Assembly: GCF_900101905.1 (NCBI RefSeq)
Contig: NZ_FNAJ01000004.1
Span: 62,001 to 126,000, forward strand
DNA from: Myxococcus virescens
GTDB lineage: Bacteria; Myxococcota; Myxococcia; Myxococcales; Myxococcaceae
Direction of reading: 5' to 3'
DNA: 64,000 nt
Both the position numbers and the translations under genes were made by a program. Below are positions 9,885 to 18,173 of the stretch, one piece after another. Below the pieces are notes generated by a model. That model saw only the letters and a list, made by a program, of their open reading frames with translations. It did not search any database and was not told the origin of the DNA. Every line of letters begins with the position of its first letter. Positions within the stretch are counted from its first letter, which is position 1.

Positions 9885-10676
9885 GTGGCCCAATACCCAA
9901 GCATCAGCCTGTTCTTCCCCGCCTGGAACGAAGAGGACTACGTCGAGCGCGCCGTCAGCCGGGCGCTGGAGGTCCTCCCCGCCCTGACGGACGACTTCGA
10001 AATCATCGTCGTCAACGACGCGTCCACGGACCGCACCCGTGAGGTCTGCGAGGCGCTGGCCCTGAAGGTTCCCCAACTGCGTGTCATCCACCACCCCGTG
10101 AATCTGAAGCTGGGTGGCGCCATGCGCACCGGGCTGGCGGCCTCGACGAAGGACATCGTCGTGTACTCCGATGTGGACCTGCCCTGGGACATGCGCGAGC
10201 TGGAGCGGGCGCTGCACCTGATGTCGTACCTGGAGGCGGACATGATTTGCGCCTTCCGGTTCGACCGCACGAGCGAGGGCCCCAAGCGCATCATCTACTC
10301 GTTCGTCTACAACATGCTCATCCGGTCGCTGTTCGACATCCAGATCAAGGACGTCAACTTCAGCTTCAAGGTGATGCACCGGCGCGTGCTGGAGGCCATG
10401 GAGCTGCACAGCCAGGGCTCGTTCATCGACGCGGAGCTGGTGGTGAAGGCCATCCGCCAGGGCTTCCGCGTGTTCCAGATGGGCGTGGACTACTTCCCTC
10501 GCACGCGCGGCGTGTCCACGCTGGCCTCGCCCTCCGTCATCACGAAGATGGTGCGGGAGCTGGTGAAGCTCTATCCGAAGATGCGCGCGCCGCAGCCGCC
10601 AGTGCACCCGGTGCGCTTGCCGCCTTCCGTGCAGCAGCTCCACGCGGTGCCGCCGGGCCGCACGGCGCGAGGCTGA
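9885..10676 (+). CDS. Family 2 glycosyltransferase (dolichyl/polyprenyl-phosphate type)
   Basis: A 263-residue GT-A fold glycosyltransferase. Visible motifs are SLFFPAWNEEDYVERA at the N-terminus, VVNDASTDRTREV (nucleotide binding), and VVYSDVDLPWD, the metal-binding D-x-D-type block. There is no C-terminal membrane segment, as in soluble Dpm1-like enzymes that load a sugar onto polyprenyl phosphate. The GTG at 9885 has GAGGT 5 bases upstream; the frame is open further 5' but without family similarity. It is followed 7 bases later by the deacetylase gene, so the two are probably one operon acting on a lipid-linked sugar. Confidence 0.88.
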   Translation: MAQYPSISLFFPAWNEEDYVERAVSRALEVLPALTDDFEIIVVNDASTDRTREVCEALALKVPQLRVIHHPVNLKLGGAMRTGLAASTKDIVVYSDVDLPWDMRELERALHLMSYLEADMICAFRFDRTSEGPKRIIYSFVYNMLIRSLFDIQIKDVNFSFKVMHRRVLEAMELHSQGSFIDAELVVKAIRQGFRVFQMGVDYFPRTRGVSTLASPSVITKMVRELVKLYPKMRAPQPPVHPVRLPPSVQQLHAVPPGRTARG

Positions 10677-10683
10677 GCCCCGC

Positions 10684-11532
10684 ATGACGCGCCCCCTCAC
10701 GCGACTGGTGGTGAACGCGGACGACCTGGGGCTCCATGCCTCGCTGGACGCGGGCATCCTCCGCGCGCACCGAGATGGCATCGTCACCAGCGCCACGCTG
10801 CTGGCCACGGGCCCCACCGCGCCCGAGGCCGCCGCCCGCGCGAAGGAGGCACGGCTCGCGGTGGGCCTCCACCTGGCGCTCTCCACGCGGCTGCCTCCCG
10901 CGGCGCCCGCGCACGAGGTGCCCACGGTAGCACCGGAGGGCCGGCTGCGTGGCAGCTGGGCCGACTTCGCCCGTGCCTGGCTCACCGGACAGGTTCGCCG
11001 GGACGAGCTGGCGCGCGAGCTCTCCGCGCAGCTTCAACGGGCCCGCGCCCTGGGCGTGACGGTGGACCACCTGGACGGGCACCAGCACCTGCACCTGCTG
11101 CCCGGTGTACGTCCCCTGGTGGAGTCCCTGGCCGCGCGCGAAGGGCTGCCCCTGCGCTGGCCGGACGCCCTGCCTCGCCCGCGCTGGCTGAAGGCGCCGG
11201 GCCCCGCGCTGAAGGCCACGGTGCTGGCCGTGCTCGCGCGCGCCGCGCCTCGGGCCCCCAAGGGCGTGCGCCGGGTGAGCGCGGGCGGCGTCTTCGAAGC
11301 GGGGATGTTGGACGAGGCCGCCCTGCTCGCGGTGGTGGACACGCTGCCCGCGGGCGACTTCGAGCTGGGCTGTCACCCGGGTGAAGGCACGCCGCACGTC
11401 CCCGAGGACCCGGCGTGGCGCTACGGCTGGCAGGCGGAGCTGGCCGCACTGACCAGCACGCGCGTGAAGGCGCGGCTGCACGAGCGCGGCATCGAGCTTC
11501 ACAGCTACGGAACGCTGTTCTCCGCCACGTAG
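10684..11532 (+). CDS. YdjC/ChbG-family carbohydrate deacetylase (HpnK-like)
   Basis: A 282-residue protein of the YdjC family, whose members remove N-acetyl groups from chito-oligosaccharides (ChbG) or act in hopanoid glycan modification (HpnK). The metal site residues are seen in VVNADDLG near the start, VGLHLALS near 60, DHLDGHQHLHLLP near 120 and ELGCHPGEG near 225. It follows the GT2 gene closely. Its last 28 bases overlap the 3' end of the convergent methyltransferase gene. The substrate is inferred only as an amino-sugar. Confidence 0.85.
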   Translation: MTRPLTRLVVNADDLGLHASLDAGILRAHRDGIVTSATLLATGPTAPEAAARAKEARLAVGLHLALSTRLPPAAPAHEVPTVAPEGRLRGSWADFARAWLTGQVRRDELARELSAQLQRARALGVTVDHLDGHQHLHLLPGVRPLVESLAAREGLPLRWPDALPRPRWLKAPGPALKATVLAVLARAAPRAPKGVRRVSAGGVFEAGMLDEAALLAVVDTLPAGDFELGCHPGEGTPHVPEDPAWRYGWQAELAALTSTRVKARLHERGIELHSYGTLFSAT

Positions 11533-12173
11533 AGGACGTGCGGCGTGGTGTAGCCCTGCCCCAGGTCCACCACGTCGCGCACCGCGAAGCCCGCGTCCTT
11601 CAGGTAGCGCGTCATCTCGGCTCGAGGCTTCAGCGCCATGCCGCCGCTGGCCTTCGTGCGGCCCAGCAGCGACACCATCACCCACTCCTGCGCCAGCGCC
11701 TTGCGGTGCTTCCAGGAGCCGTCACCCTCCACCTCCTTGAGCAGCAGCCGCCCGCCGGGCTTCAGCAGGCCCCGCACGGTGGAGAGGAAGCCGGCCCACT
11801 TCGACTCCGGCAGCAGGTACAGCACGTCGCACACCACCGCCGCGTCGAAGCGCCCAAGAGCCCCTCGGGCCAGGGTCTCCTCCACGGTGCCTTCCTCGAC
11901 GCGCACGTTGGGTTGGCCCGCGAGCGCTCGCCGTGCCCAGGCCACCTTGCGCGAGTCCGGGTCCACGCCGTGCACGGTGCGGCCCGGGTCCTCCAGGGCC
12001 AGCAGCGCGGACAGCAACCCATGCCCGCAGCCGATGTCCGCCACGGCGCCCACGGGCGTGCGCGCGGCCATGGCCAGCAGCGGCGCGGAGAAGGCCCGCG
12101 CGTGGACGTGGAAGCGCTCTGCGACGGGCAGCCCGTCGTAGCGAAGGAGGGCCTGTTCGAGGAGGTCGCTCAT
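11505..12173 (-). CDS. SAM-dependent methyltransferase
   Basis: A 222-residue class I methyltransferase. The SAM-binding glycine motif is VADIGCGHGLLSALLAL (about 42-58), followed by VHGVDPDSRKVAWAR and the CDVLYLLP block typical of motif II. The C-terminal half carries GGRLLLKEV. The ATG at 12173 overlaps the stop of the upstream membrane-protein gene by 4 bases, so the two genes are translationally coupled and their products may act on the same lipid or glycolipid. The substrate is unknown. Confidence 0.85.
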   Translation of the reverse strand: MSDLLEQALLRYDGLPVAERFHVHARAFSAPLLAMAARTPVGAVADIGCGHGLLSALLALEDPGRTVHGVDPDSRKVAWARRALAGQPNVRVEEGTVEETLARGALGRFDAAVVCDVLYLLPESKWAGFLSTVRGLLKPGGRLLLKEVEGDGSWKHRKALAQEWVMVSLLGRTKASGGMALKPRAEMTRYLKDAGFAVRDVVDLGQGYTTPHVLYVAENSVP

Positions 12174-13303
12174 GAGACGTAGTAGTCCGCGCCGAAGGCC
12201 CACGAGAGGACGAGCAGCGACGCGGCGCCCACCGCCAGCGCCCCGCGCAGCAGCAGCGGCCGTTCGCGCAGGAGCATCGCCGCGGTGAGAAAGACGGGGA
12301 AGGCGGACAGCAGGTAGCGCCCCATGCCCATGAAGTCCTTGGTGGACCACGCGGGCAACCCGACGATGGCCAGCACGTAGACGGCGTAGCCCCACCCCAG
12401 CAGCTTGCGCGTGGGCCACACCAGCGCTAGCGCCAGCAACGTAAAGAAGGCGTGCGCGGCCAGCCGGAAGGCCTCGCGCTTGTCCTGCGGCGCCAGCACG
12501 ACGCGCTCGAACCAGCTCACCTTCAGCCACGTGTGCCAGCCCGGAATCTGCTCCCAGCCGGGCGAGCCCTGCACCTTCACGAAGGCCACCGGGTCACCGA
12601 ACTGGTGCCACAGGAAGAGCATGTACGCGCCGAAGCCCAGGCCCGACAGCACCGGCAGGAAGTCCACCGCGCTCCACTTCTCGCCGCGCGCGTGCTTCCA
12701 CTCCAGGCGGCGCACCAGCAGGCCCAGCACCACCGCGGGCGCCACGGGCCGGGCCGCGGTGGCCACCGCCGCGACGAGGACGGCGGGCCCCAGGTGCCCG
12801 CGCTCCAACAGCAGGAAGGCCGCCACCACCAGCAGGACGAACAGCGCGTCCGAATACATGGCGCCGTAGAAGTAGAGCGTGAAGGGGTAGCAGGCCATCA
12901 GCAGCCCGGCCTTCAGCGCCGTGTCCTCGTCCGTCAGCTTGCGCGCCCAGACGGTGAAGAGCATCAACGCCAGCGGGCCGCACAGCAGCGTGATGAGCAC
13001 GCCGGACTGGTACACATTGGGCCCCAGCGACTCCACCGCGCGGATAAGCAGCGGGTACAGCGGGAAGAACGCCACCGAGCTCTGCTGGCCCGGGGTGAAC
13101 TGGTAGCCCTCCTGGGCAATCCGCATGTACCAGCTGGAATCCCAGGCCACCCAGCCCATGGTGAAGTACTCGTCGAGCCGGACGACGGGGTTGCTCGGGT
13201 CCTTGTGGAAGAAGCGCCAGGCCCCGGCGGTGGCGGCGGCGCCACAGGCCACGACGGCCGACAGGACGACGAGGACGATGGTGCGGGACGCGGAGCGGGC
13301 CAT
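12170..13303 (-). CDS. PIG-V-like integral membrane mannosyltransferase
   Basis: A 377-residue multi-spanning membrane protein (about 8-10 hydrophobic segments). It has the luminal motifs of the GPI-mannosyltransferase-2/PIG-V-like family: WDSSWYMRIAQEGY after the first membrane segment, then FFPLYPLL. Such GT-C enzymes transfer a sugar from a polyprenyl-phosphate donor on the outer face of the membrane. The nearby Dpm1-like GT2 at 9885 could supply the donor. A second family of GT-C proteins (GT39/PMT) is possible but less likely given the WDSxWY block. Confidence 0.82.
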   Translation of the reverse strand: MARSASRTIVLVVLSAVVACGAAATAGAWRFFHKDPSNPVVRLDEYFTMGWVAWDSSWYMRIAQEGYQFTPGQQSSVAFFPLYPLLIRAVESLGPNVYQSGVLITLLCGPLALMLFTVWARKLTDEDTALKAGLLMACYPFTLYFYGAMYSDALFVLLVVAAFLLLERGHLGPAVLVAAVATAARPVAPAVVLGLLVRRLEWKHARGEKWSAVDFLPVLSGLGFGAYMLFLWHQFGDPVAFVKVQGSPGWEQIPGWHTWLKVSWFERVVLAPQDKREAFRLAAHAFFTLLALALVWPTRKLLGWGYAVYVLAIVGLPAWSTKDFMGMGRYLLSAFPVFLTAAMLLRERPLLLRGALAVGAASLLVLSWAFGADYYVS

Positions 13304-13394
13304 GGGGCCCGGGAGGCTCGGGCCAGAGACGGCCTCCGGTCAAGCCCGGGAGCCGCTGATACGCAGGACTCCCGGGTGCAATCACTGGAATGAC

Positions 13395-15635
13395 TCAGCG
13401 CGGGTAGAACGTCTTGCCCGCCTTCACCATCTCCACCAGGTGCGGCGCGGGGGCGAAACGCTCCCCGAGCTTGTCGTGGTAGTGCTCCAGCTTGCGCAGC
13501 ACCTCGGCGGGGCCGCGGCTGTCCACGTAGTGGAAGGGACCGCCCAGGAAGGGCGGGAAGCCCAGGCCGAAGATGGCGCCCACGTCGCCGTCACGCGCGC
13601 TGCGGAGGATGCCCTCGCCCAGGCAGCGGATGGCCTCGTTGACCATCTGCAGCACCACGCGCTCCGCCATCTCCGCGCGGTCGAAGGAGCGGCGCTCCGT
13701 GCCGTGCGGCAGCAGGGCGTAGATGGAGCTGTCCACCTCCTGCTTCTTCCCGTCCTCGTACAGGTAGAAGCCCTTCTGCGTCTTGCGGCCCAGGCGGCCG
13801 TCGGCCACCACCTTCTCCAGGGCCTTGGGCGCCGCCATGCGCTTGCCGAAGGCGGCCTCCATGATGGGGCCCACCTTCTGCGCCACGTCGATGCCCACCT
13901 CGTCCAAGAGGGTAATCGGGCCCACGGGGAAGCCGAACTCGACCAGCGCCCTGTCCAGCTCCGCGATGTCCGCGCCTTCCGCCAGCAGGTACGCCGCCTC
14001 GTTCAGGTACGGGGCGAGGATGCGCGAGGTGTAGAAGCCCGGCCCGTCGTTGACGACGATGACCGTCTTGCCCTGCTTGCGCCCCACCTCCACGCAGGTG
14101 GCCGTCACCCAGTCCGCGGTGCCCGCGTGGGTGATGATCTCCAGCAGCGGCATCTTGTGGACCGGGCTGAAGTAATGCATGCCAATGACTTGCGCCGGCC
14201 GGCGGCTGCCCTTGGCCAGCTCCGTAATCGGGATGCTGGAGGTGTTGGACGCGAAGATGGTCTGGTCGCCGGTGACGGCCTCCACCTCCGCGATGATGCG
14301 GTGCTTGAGCTTGAGGTCCTCGAACACCGCCTCGATGACCAGGTCCGCGGACTTGAAGCCGCTGTAGTCCGTGCCCGCCGTCACCAGGGCCGACTTCGCC
14401 GTGGCCTCGCGGCGCGTGAGCGAGCGCCGCTTCACGCGCTCGTCCAGGATGGACTGCACCTGCTTCATGGCCCGGCCCACGCCCGCGTCGTCCTTGTCCT
14501 TCACGCGCACGGGCACGCCCTGGAGCACGCTGGTGACATAGGCGATGCCGCCGCCCATCAGCCCGCCGCCCAGCACCGCCACCTTCTTCACCTCGCGCGG
14601 CTTCGCGTCGGGGTTGGAGGTGCCGTTCTCCTTCTTCAGCGCCGTGGTGGCGAAGAAGATTTCGACCAGCCGCTTGGAGACGTCCGACACCACCAGCTCG
14701 CCAAAGGCCTTCGCTTCCGCCTCCTGGCCCGCCTTGTGCCCGGACTCCAGGCCCACGCGCACGACCTGGAGCGCCTTCTCCGGCGCGGGGAACTTGCCGC
14801 GCGTCTTCTTCAGCAGCTGCTTGCGCGCCTGGTCGAAGAGGACCTTGCGGCCCAGCGGGTTGTCCTCCAGCGCCACCTCCGCCCACAGCTCCTTGTTGGC
14901 CAGGCCCTGGATGAAGCCCGCCAGCCCCTTCGCCTTGCCGTTCGCGGCCACGCCCTTGAAGCCCTGGCCGTGACGGCGGTCCACCTTCAGCGTTCCTTCG
15001 GCCAGCTCCTTCGCGCGACGCACGGCGATGGCGCGGAGGATGGGCGCCGGCACCACCTCATCCACCACGCCCAGCTTCTTCGCCTTCGCGGGCTTGAGGC
15101 TCTTGCCGGTGAGGATGAGGTCCAGCGCCGCCTGCACACCAATCAGCGCCGGCAGCCGCTGGGTGCCGCCCGCGCCCGGAATCAGGCCCAACTGCACCTC
15201 CGGCAGCCCCAGCGACGTCTTCGGGCTGTCGGTGGCGATGCGGTAGTCACACGCCAGCGCCCACTCCAGGCCGCCGCCCAGACATGCGCCGTGGATGGCC
15301 GCGACGACGGGCTTGGGGAAGTCGGCCAGCTTGTCGAAGCCCTCCTGCCCGTTGCGGCTGATGGCGGTGGCCTCCTCCGCCGTCTTGATGGTCTGCAGGA
15401 AGTCGATTTTCGCCCCGGCGACGAACGAGTCCTTCTTGCCGGACGTGAAGACGACGGCCTTCACCTCGGGCTCGCGCTCCGCGCGCGCCATGACGCGCAG
15501 GAAGGCCTCGCCCGTCTCCGGCGACAGCGTGTTCACCGGCGAGTCCGGCAGGTCGAAGGTGATGACGGCGACGCCGTCCTCCACCCGGTACGAGAAGCCC
15601 TGCTTCACCTCGAGCTCTTCCGCCTTGGTGGCCAT
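13395..15635 (-). CDS. fadJ: Fatty-acid oxidation complex alpha subunit (enoyl-CoA hydratase / 3-hydroxyacyl-CoA dehydrogenase)
   Basis: A 746-residue bifunctional enzyme of fatty-acid beta-oxidation. The N-terminal crotonase domain (about 1-200) has the oxyanion-hole segment SFVAGAKIDF and HGACLGGGLEWALACDYRI, and GAGGTQRLP. The NAD-binding dehydrogenase domain carries VLGGGLMGGGIAYVT near 335, then ASNTSSIPI and HYFSPVHKMPLLEII. The C-terminal domain follows to the end. The length matches FadJ/FadB. The start ATG at 15635 shares one base with the thiolase stop (TGATG), so fadI and fadJ are coupled. Confidence 0.95.
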   Translation of the reverse strand: MATKAEELEVKQGFSYRVEDGVAVITFDLPDSPVNTLSPETGEAFLRVMARAEREPEVKAVVFTSGKKDSFVAGAKIDFLQTIKTAEEATAISRNGQEGFDKLADFPKPVVAAIHGACLGGGLEWALACDYRIATDSPKTSLGLPEVQLGLIPGAGGTQRLPALIGVQAALDLILTGKSLKPAKAKKLGVVDEVVPAPILRAIAVRRAKELAEGTLKVDRRHGQGFKGVAANGKAKGLAGFIQGLANKELWAEVALEDNPLGRKVLFDQARKQLLKKTRGKFPAPEKALQVVRVGLESGHKAGQEAEAKAFGELVVSDVSKRLVEIFFATTALKKENGTSNPDAKPREVKKVAVLGGGLMGGGIAYVTSVLQGVPVRVKDKDDAGVGRAMKQVQSILDERVKRRSLTRREATAKSALVTAGTDYSGFKSADLVIEAVFEDLKLKHRIIAEVEAVTGDQTIFASNTSSIPITELAKGSRRPAQVIGMHYFSPVHKMPLLEIITHAGTADWVTATCVEVGRKQGKTVIVVNDGPGFYTSRILAPYLNEAAYLLAEGADIAELDRALVEFGFPVGPITLLDEVGIDVAQKVGPIMEAAFGKRMAAPKALEKVVADGRLGRKTQKGFYLYEDGKKQEVDSSIYALLPHGTERRSFDRAEMAERVVLQMVNEAIRCLGEGILRSARDGDVGAIFGLGFPPFLGGPFHYVDSRGPAEVLRKLEHYHDKLGERFAPAPHLVEMVKAGKTFYPR

Positions 15636-16936
15636 CACGCACGCTCCAGGATGACGACTGCGCCCAGGCCGCCCGCCGCGCAGACGGTGCACATCGCCGT
15701 GTTCTTGTTCCGACGCTTCAGCTCATTGAGGGCCTGGGTGACGATGCGCGCCCCCGTGGCCCCGAAGGGGTGACCGATGGCGATGGAGCCACCCGTCACG
15801 TTCAGCCGCTCCCGATCGATTTCGCCCACCGGCGCGCTCCAGCCCGCCTTCTTCGCGAAGGCCGGGGACGCCAGCGCCTGGATGTTGCTGGCCACCTGCG
15901 CGGCGAAGGCCTCGTGCATCTCCACCAGGTCGATGTCCGCCAGCGTCATGCCCGCGCGCTTGAGCGCCGTGGGCACCGCGTAGGCCGGGCCCTGGAGCAG
16001 CTGGTCGCCCGGGTCCGTGGCCGCGTAGGCGTGGCTGCGCAAAAAGCCCAGCGGCTCGTAGCCCAGCACGCGCGCCTTCTCCTCGCTCATCAGCAGCAGC
16101 GCCGCGGCGCCGTCCGTCAGCGGCGACGCGTTGCCCGCCGTAATCGAGCCGTACTTGCGGTCGAACGCCGGCTTGAGCTGCCCCAGCGCCTCCATGCTGG
16201 AGTCCTCACGGACGATGTTGTCGCGCTCCGCCGTCTTGTCGAACTTCGGCGGCACGACGACGTGCATGACCTCGTTGTCGAACAGGCCGTCCTTCCACGC
16301 CTTGGCCGCGTTGCGGTGCGAGTTGAAGGCGATGCGGTCCTGCTCCTCGCGGGAGATGCCGTTCTCCTTGGCCATCTTCTCCGCGCTCTCCCCCATCGTC
16401 ATGCCGGAGGAGTACTCGGCGATGGCCGGGGGCACCGGCAGCAAATCCTTGGCCTTGAGGCGCTGGAAGGGCTTGAGCTTGTCCGGCAGCGAGCGCCCCT
16501 TGGACGCCGCCACCAGCGCGTGGGCCAGCGGCCGGCTGGTGAAGATGGGCGCGTCCGACATGGACTCGGTGCCACCGGCGATGATGACGTCCGCCTCGCC
16601 CGTGGCAATCGCGTTGGCCGCCGTCGTCATCGCCTGGATGGACGTGGCGCACGCGCGCGACACCGTGAAGGCATCAATCTTCTTCGGCAGCCCCGCCGCG
16701 ATGACGACCTCGCGGGCAATGGACGGAGCCGTCAACGTGGGGATGACCTGGCCGAACACCACCTGGTCGATGACGTTCGGGTCCAGGTCCGTCTTCTGGA
16801 CCAGCTCCTGGACCACCAGGCGGCCCAAATCCAGCGCCGTCAGCCCCGAGAACACGGACCCCGCCTTGACGAACGGGGTCCGCAGGCCGCGGACGATGGC
16901 CACCCTTCGGGGGCCGTTGCGCTTCTCGCTTGCCAT
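15635..16936 (-). CDS. fadI: Acetyl-CoA acyltransferase (3-ketoacyl-CoA thiolase)
   Basis: A 433-residue thiolase that cleaves 3-ketoacyl-CoA in beta-oxidation. The acyl-accepting Cys is in SRACATSIQAM, and the catalytic His and second Cys appear in GHPFGATGARI and CTVCAAGGLG; HEAFAAQV is a further family signature. It starts at the ATG at 16936 with GGAGG upstream; the frame open to 16987 adds an unrelated tail. It heads the fadI-fadJ operon. A 16-bp inverted repeat about 72 bases upstream is a candidate operator. Confidence 0.95.
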   Translation of the reverse strand: MASEKRNGPRRVAIVRGLRTPFVKAGSVFSGLTALDLGRLVVQELVQKTDLDPNVIDQVVFGQVIPTLTAPSIAREVVIAAGLPKKIDAFTVSRACATSIQAMTTAANAIATGEADVIIAGGTESMSDAPIFTSRPLAHALVAASKGRSLPDKLKPFQRLKAKDLLPVPPAIAEYSSGMTMGESAEKMAKENGISREEQDRIAFNSHRNAAKAWKDGLFDNEVMHVVVPPKFDKTAERDNIVREDSSMEALGQLKPAFDRKYGSITAGNASPLTDGAAALLLMSEEKARVLGYEPLGFLRSHAYAATDPGDQLLQGPAYAVPTALKRAGMTLADIDLVEMHEAFAAQVASNIQALASPAFAKKAGWSAPVGEIDRERLNVTGGSIAIGHPFGATGARIVTQALNELKRRNKNTAMCTVCAAGGLGAVVILERA

Positions 16937-17007
16937 GTGTGCCACACCTCCAGCGAAGTCGGGAGGTGGGCATCTAACGAGCGGCAATGCGCCGCGTCAA
17001 TCGTCCG

Positions 17008-17023
17008 TTGATTCAAAAATCAA
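17008..17023. promoter_or_regulatory. Candidate operator upstream of fadI-fadJ
   Basis: TTGATTCAAAAATCAA has two 6-base arms (TTGATT/AATCAA) around a 4-base spacer. Flanking CCG on the left and TCGG on the right nearly extend the symmetry. It is an AT-rich island 72 bases upstream of the thiolase start. A TetR- or FadR-type repressor site is inferred from position and symmetry only. Confidence 0.4.
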
Positions 17024-17072
17024 TCGGTGGACACTCCCCGCGGGAGGCCGCCGGCTGGGGGTGAAAGCGACC

Positions 17073-18119
17073 CTACGCCCCCAGCGTGCCCTGGCGCAGG
17101 GCCACGCCGTGGCGGTGGACGGCGTCCACCAGGAACTTCGCGGAGTCGGGGTCCGTGGGCGGGAGGATGCCGTGGCCCAGGTTGAAGATGTGCCCTTCGG
17201 GGCCCGCGCGGCGGAGGATGTCCTTCACGCGGCCGTCCAGCTCCTCACGGGGGAGGAACAGGTGCAGCGGGTCCAGGTTGCCCTGCACCGCCACGTCCGG
17301 CCCCAGCACCTTCCGGCCCTCGTCCATGGGCAGCGTCCAGTCCAGGCCCACCACGTCCGCGCCCGTGCTCTTGAGCAGCCGCAGGTGGTTGGACATGCCC
17401 ACGCCGAACACGATGACGGGCACGCCAGTGGCCTTCAGCTCGGACACCATGCGCTTGAGGTAGGGGATGCAGAAGCGCTCGTAGTCCCAGGGCGACAGCG
17501 CGCCGCCCCACGAGTCGAAAATCTGGACGATGCTCGCGCCCGCCTCCACCTGCATCTTCAGGTAGGGGATGAGCGTGTCGGTGAGCTTGCCGAAGAGGCG
17601 GTGCGCCAGCTCGGGCTGCTCGAACATCAGCCGCTTGATAAGGATGTAGCTCTTGGAGCCGCCCCCCTCCACCATGTACGCGGCCAGGGTGAAGGGCGCG
17701 CCCGCGAAGCCGATGACGGGCACGGAGTCATTGAGTGCCTTGCGCGTGCGGCGGATGGCCTCGGCCACGAAGCCGGTGCCATCCACCGGGTCCGGCACGC
17801 CCAGCTTGTCGATGTCCGCCGCGGAGCGCACGGGATCGGGGAAGTGCGGCCCCTTGTCCCCCAGCTCCAGGGTGATGCCCATGGCCTCCACGGGGATGAG
17901 GATGTCCGAGAAGATGATGGCCGCGTCCACCCCCAGGCGCGTCACCGGCTGGACGGTGACTTCCGCCGCCAGGTCCGGGTGCTTGCACAGGTCCAGGAAG
18001 GCGATGTTGCCGCGGATGGCCCGGTACTCGGGCAGGTAGCGGCCCGCCTGGCGCATCAGCCATACCGGCGTCGTGTCTGTGGGCTGGCGGCGCGCCGCGC
18101 GGAGGAGTCGGTCGTTCAC
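17073..18119 (-). CDS. hemE: Uroporphyrinogen decarboxylase
   Basis: A 348-residue cytoplasmic enzyme of haem biosynthesis, which converts uroporphyrinogen III to coproporphyrinogen III. Family signatures are WLMRQAGRYLPEY at about 20-32, ADIIFSDIL-like AAIIFSDILIPVEAMG, FAGAPFTLAAYMVEG, FDSWGGALSP and NLGHGILPPT near the end. The GTG at 18119 gives the usual family length and has a GAGG site 6-8 bases upstream; the frame open to 18167 adds 16 unlikely residues. It lies 54 bases downstream of the amylase operon on the same strand, so read-through is possible, though the functions are unrelated. Confidence 0.95.
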   Translation of the reverse strand: MNDRLLRAARRQPTDTTPVWLMRQAGRYLPEYRAIRGNIAFLDLCKHPDLAAEVTVQPVTRLGVDAAIIFSDILIPVEAMGITLELGDKGPHFPDPVRSAADIDKLGVPDPVDGTGFVAEAIRRTRKALNDSVPVIGFAGAPFTLAAYMVEGGGSKSYILIKRLMFEQPELAHRLFGKLTDTLIPYLKMQVEAGASIVQIFDSWGGALSPWDYERFCIPYLKRMVSELKATGVPVIVFGVGMSNHLRLLKSTGADVVGLDWTLPMDEGRKVLGPDVAVQGNLDPLHLFLPREELDGRVKDILRRAGPEGHIFNLGHGILPPTDPDSAKFLVDAVHRHGVALRQGTLGA

Positions 18120-18173
18120 TTCGAACCTCGGAGTGGGCCCCGCGCCAGGCGGGGCGAAATGAAACACGTGCGG

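Noticed and set aside
10540..11685. A 381-codon minus-strand frame opposite the YdjC-type deacetylase
   Set aside because: It is antisense to a gene with clear metal-binding motifs and shows only biased composition.
13125..15773. An 880-codon plus-strand frame opposite fadJ
   Set aside because: It is a shadow of fadJ: composition is that of antisense GC-rich DNA, with no recognisable motif or ribosome site.
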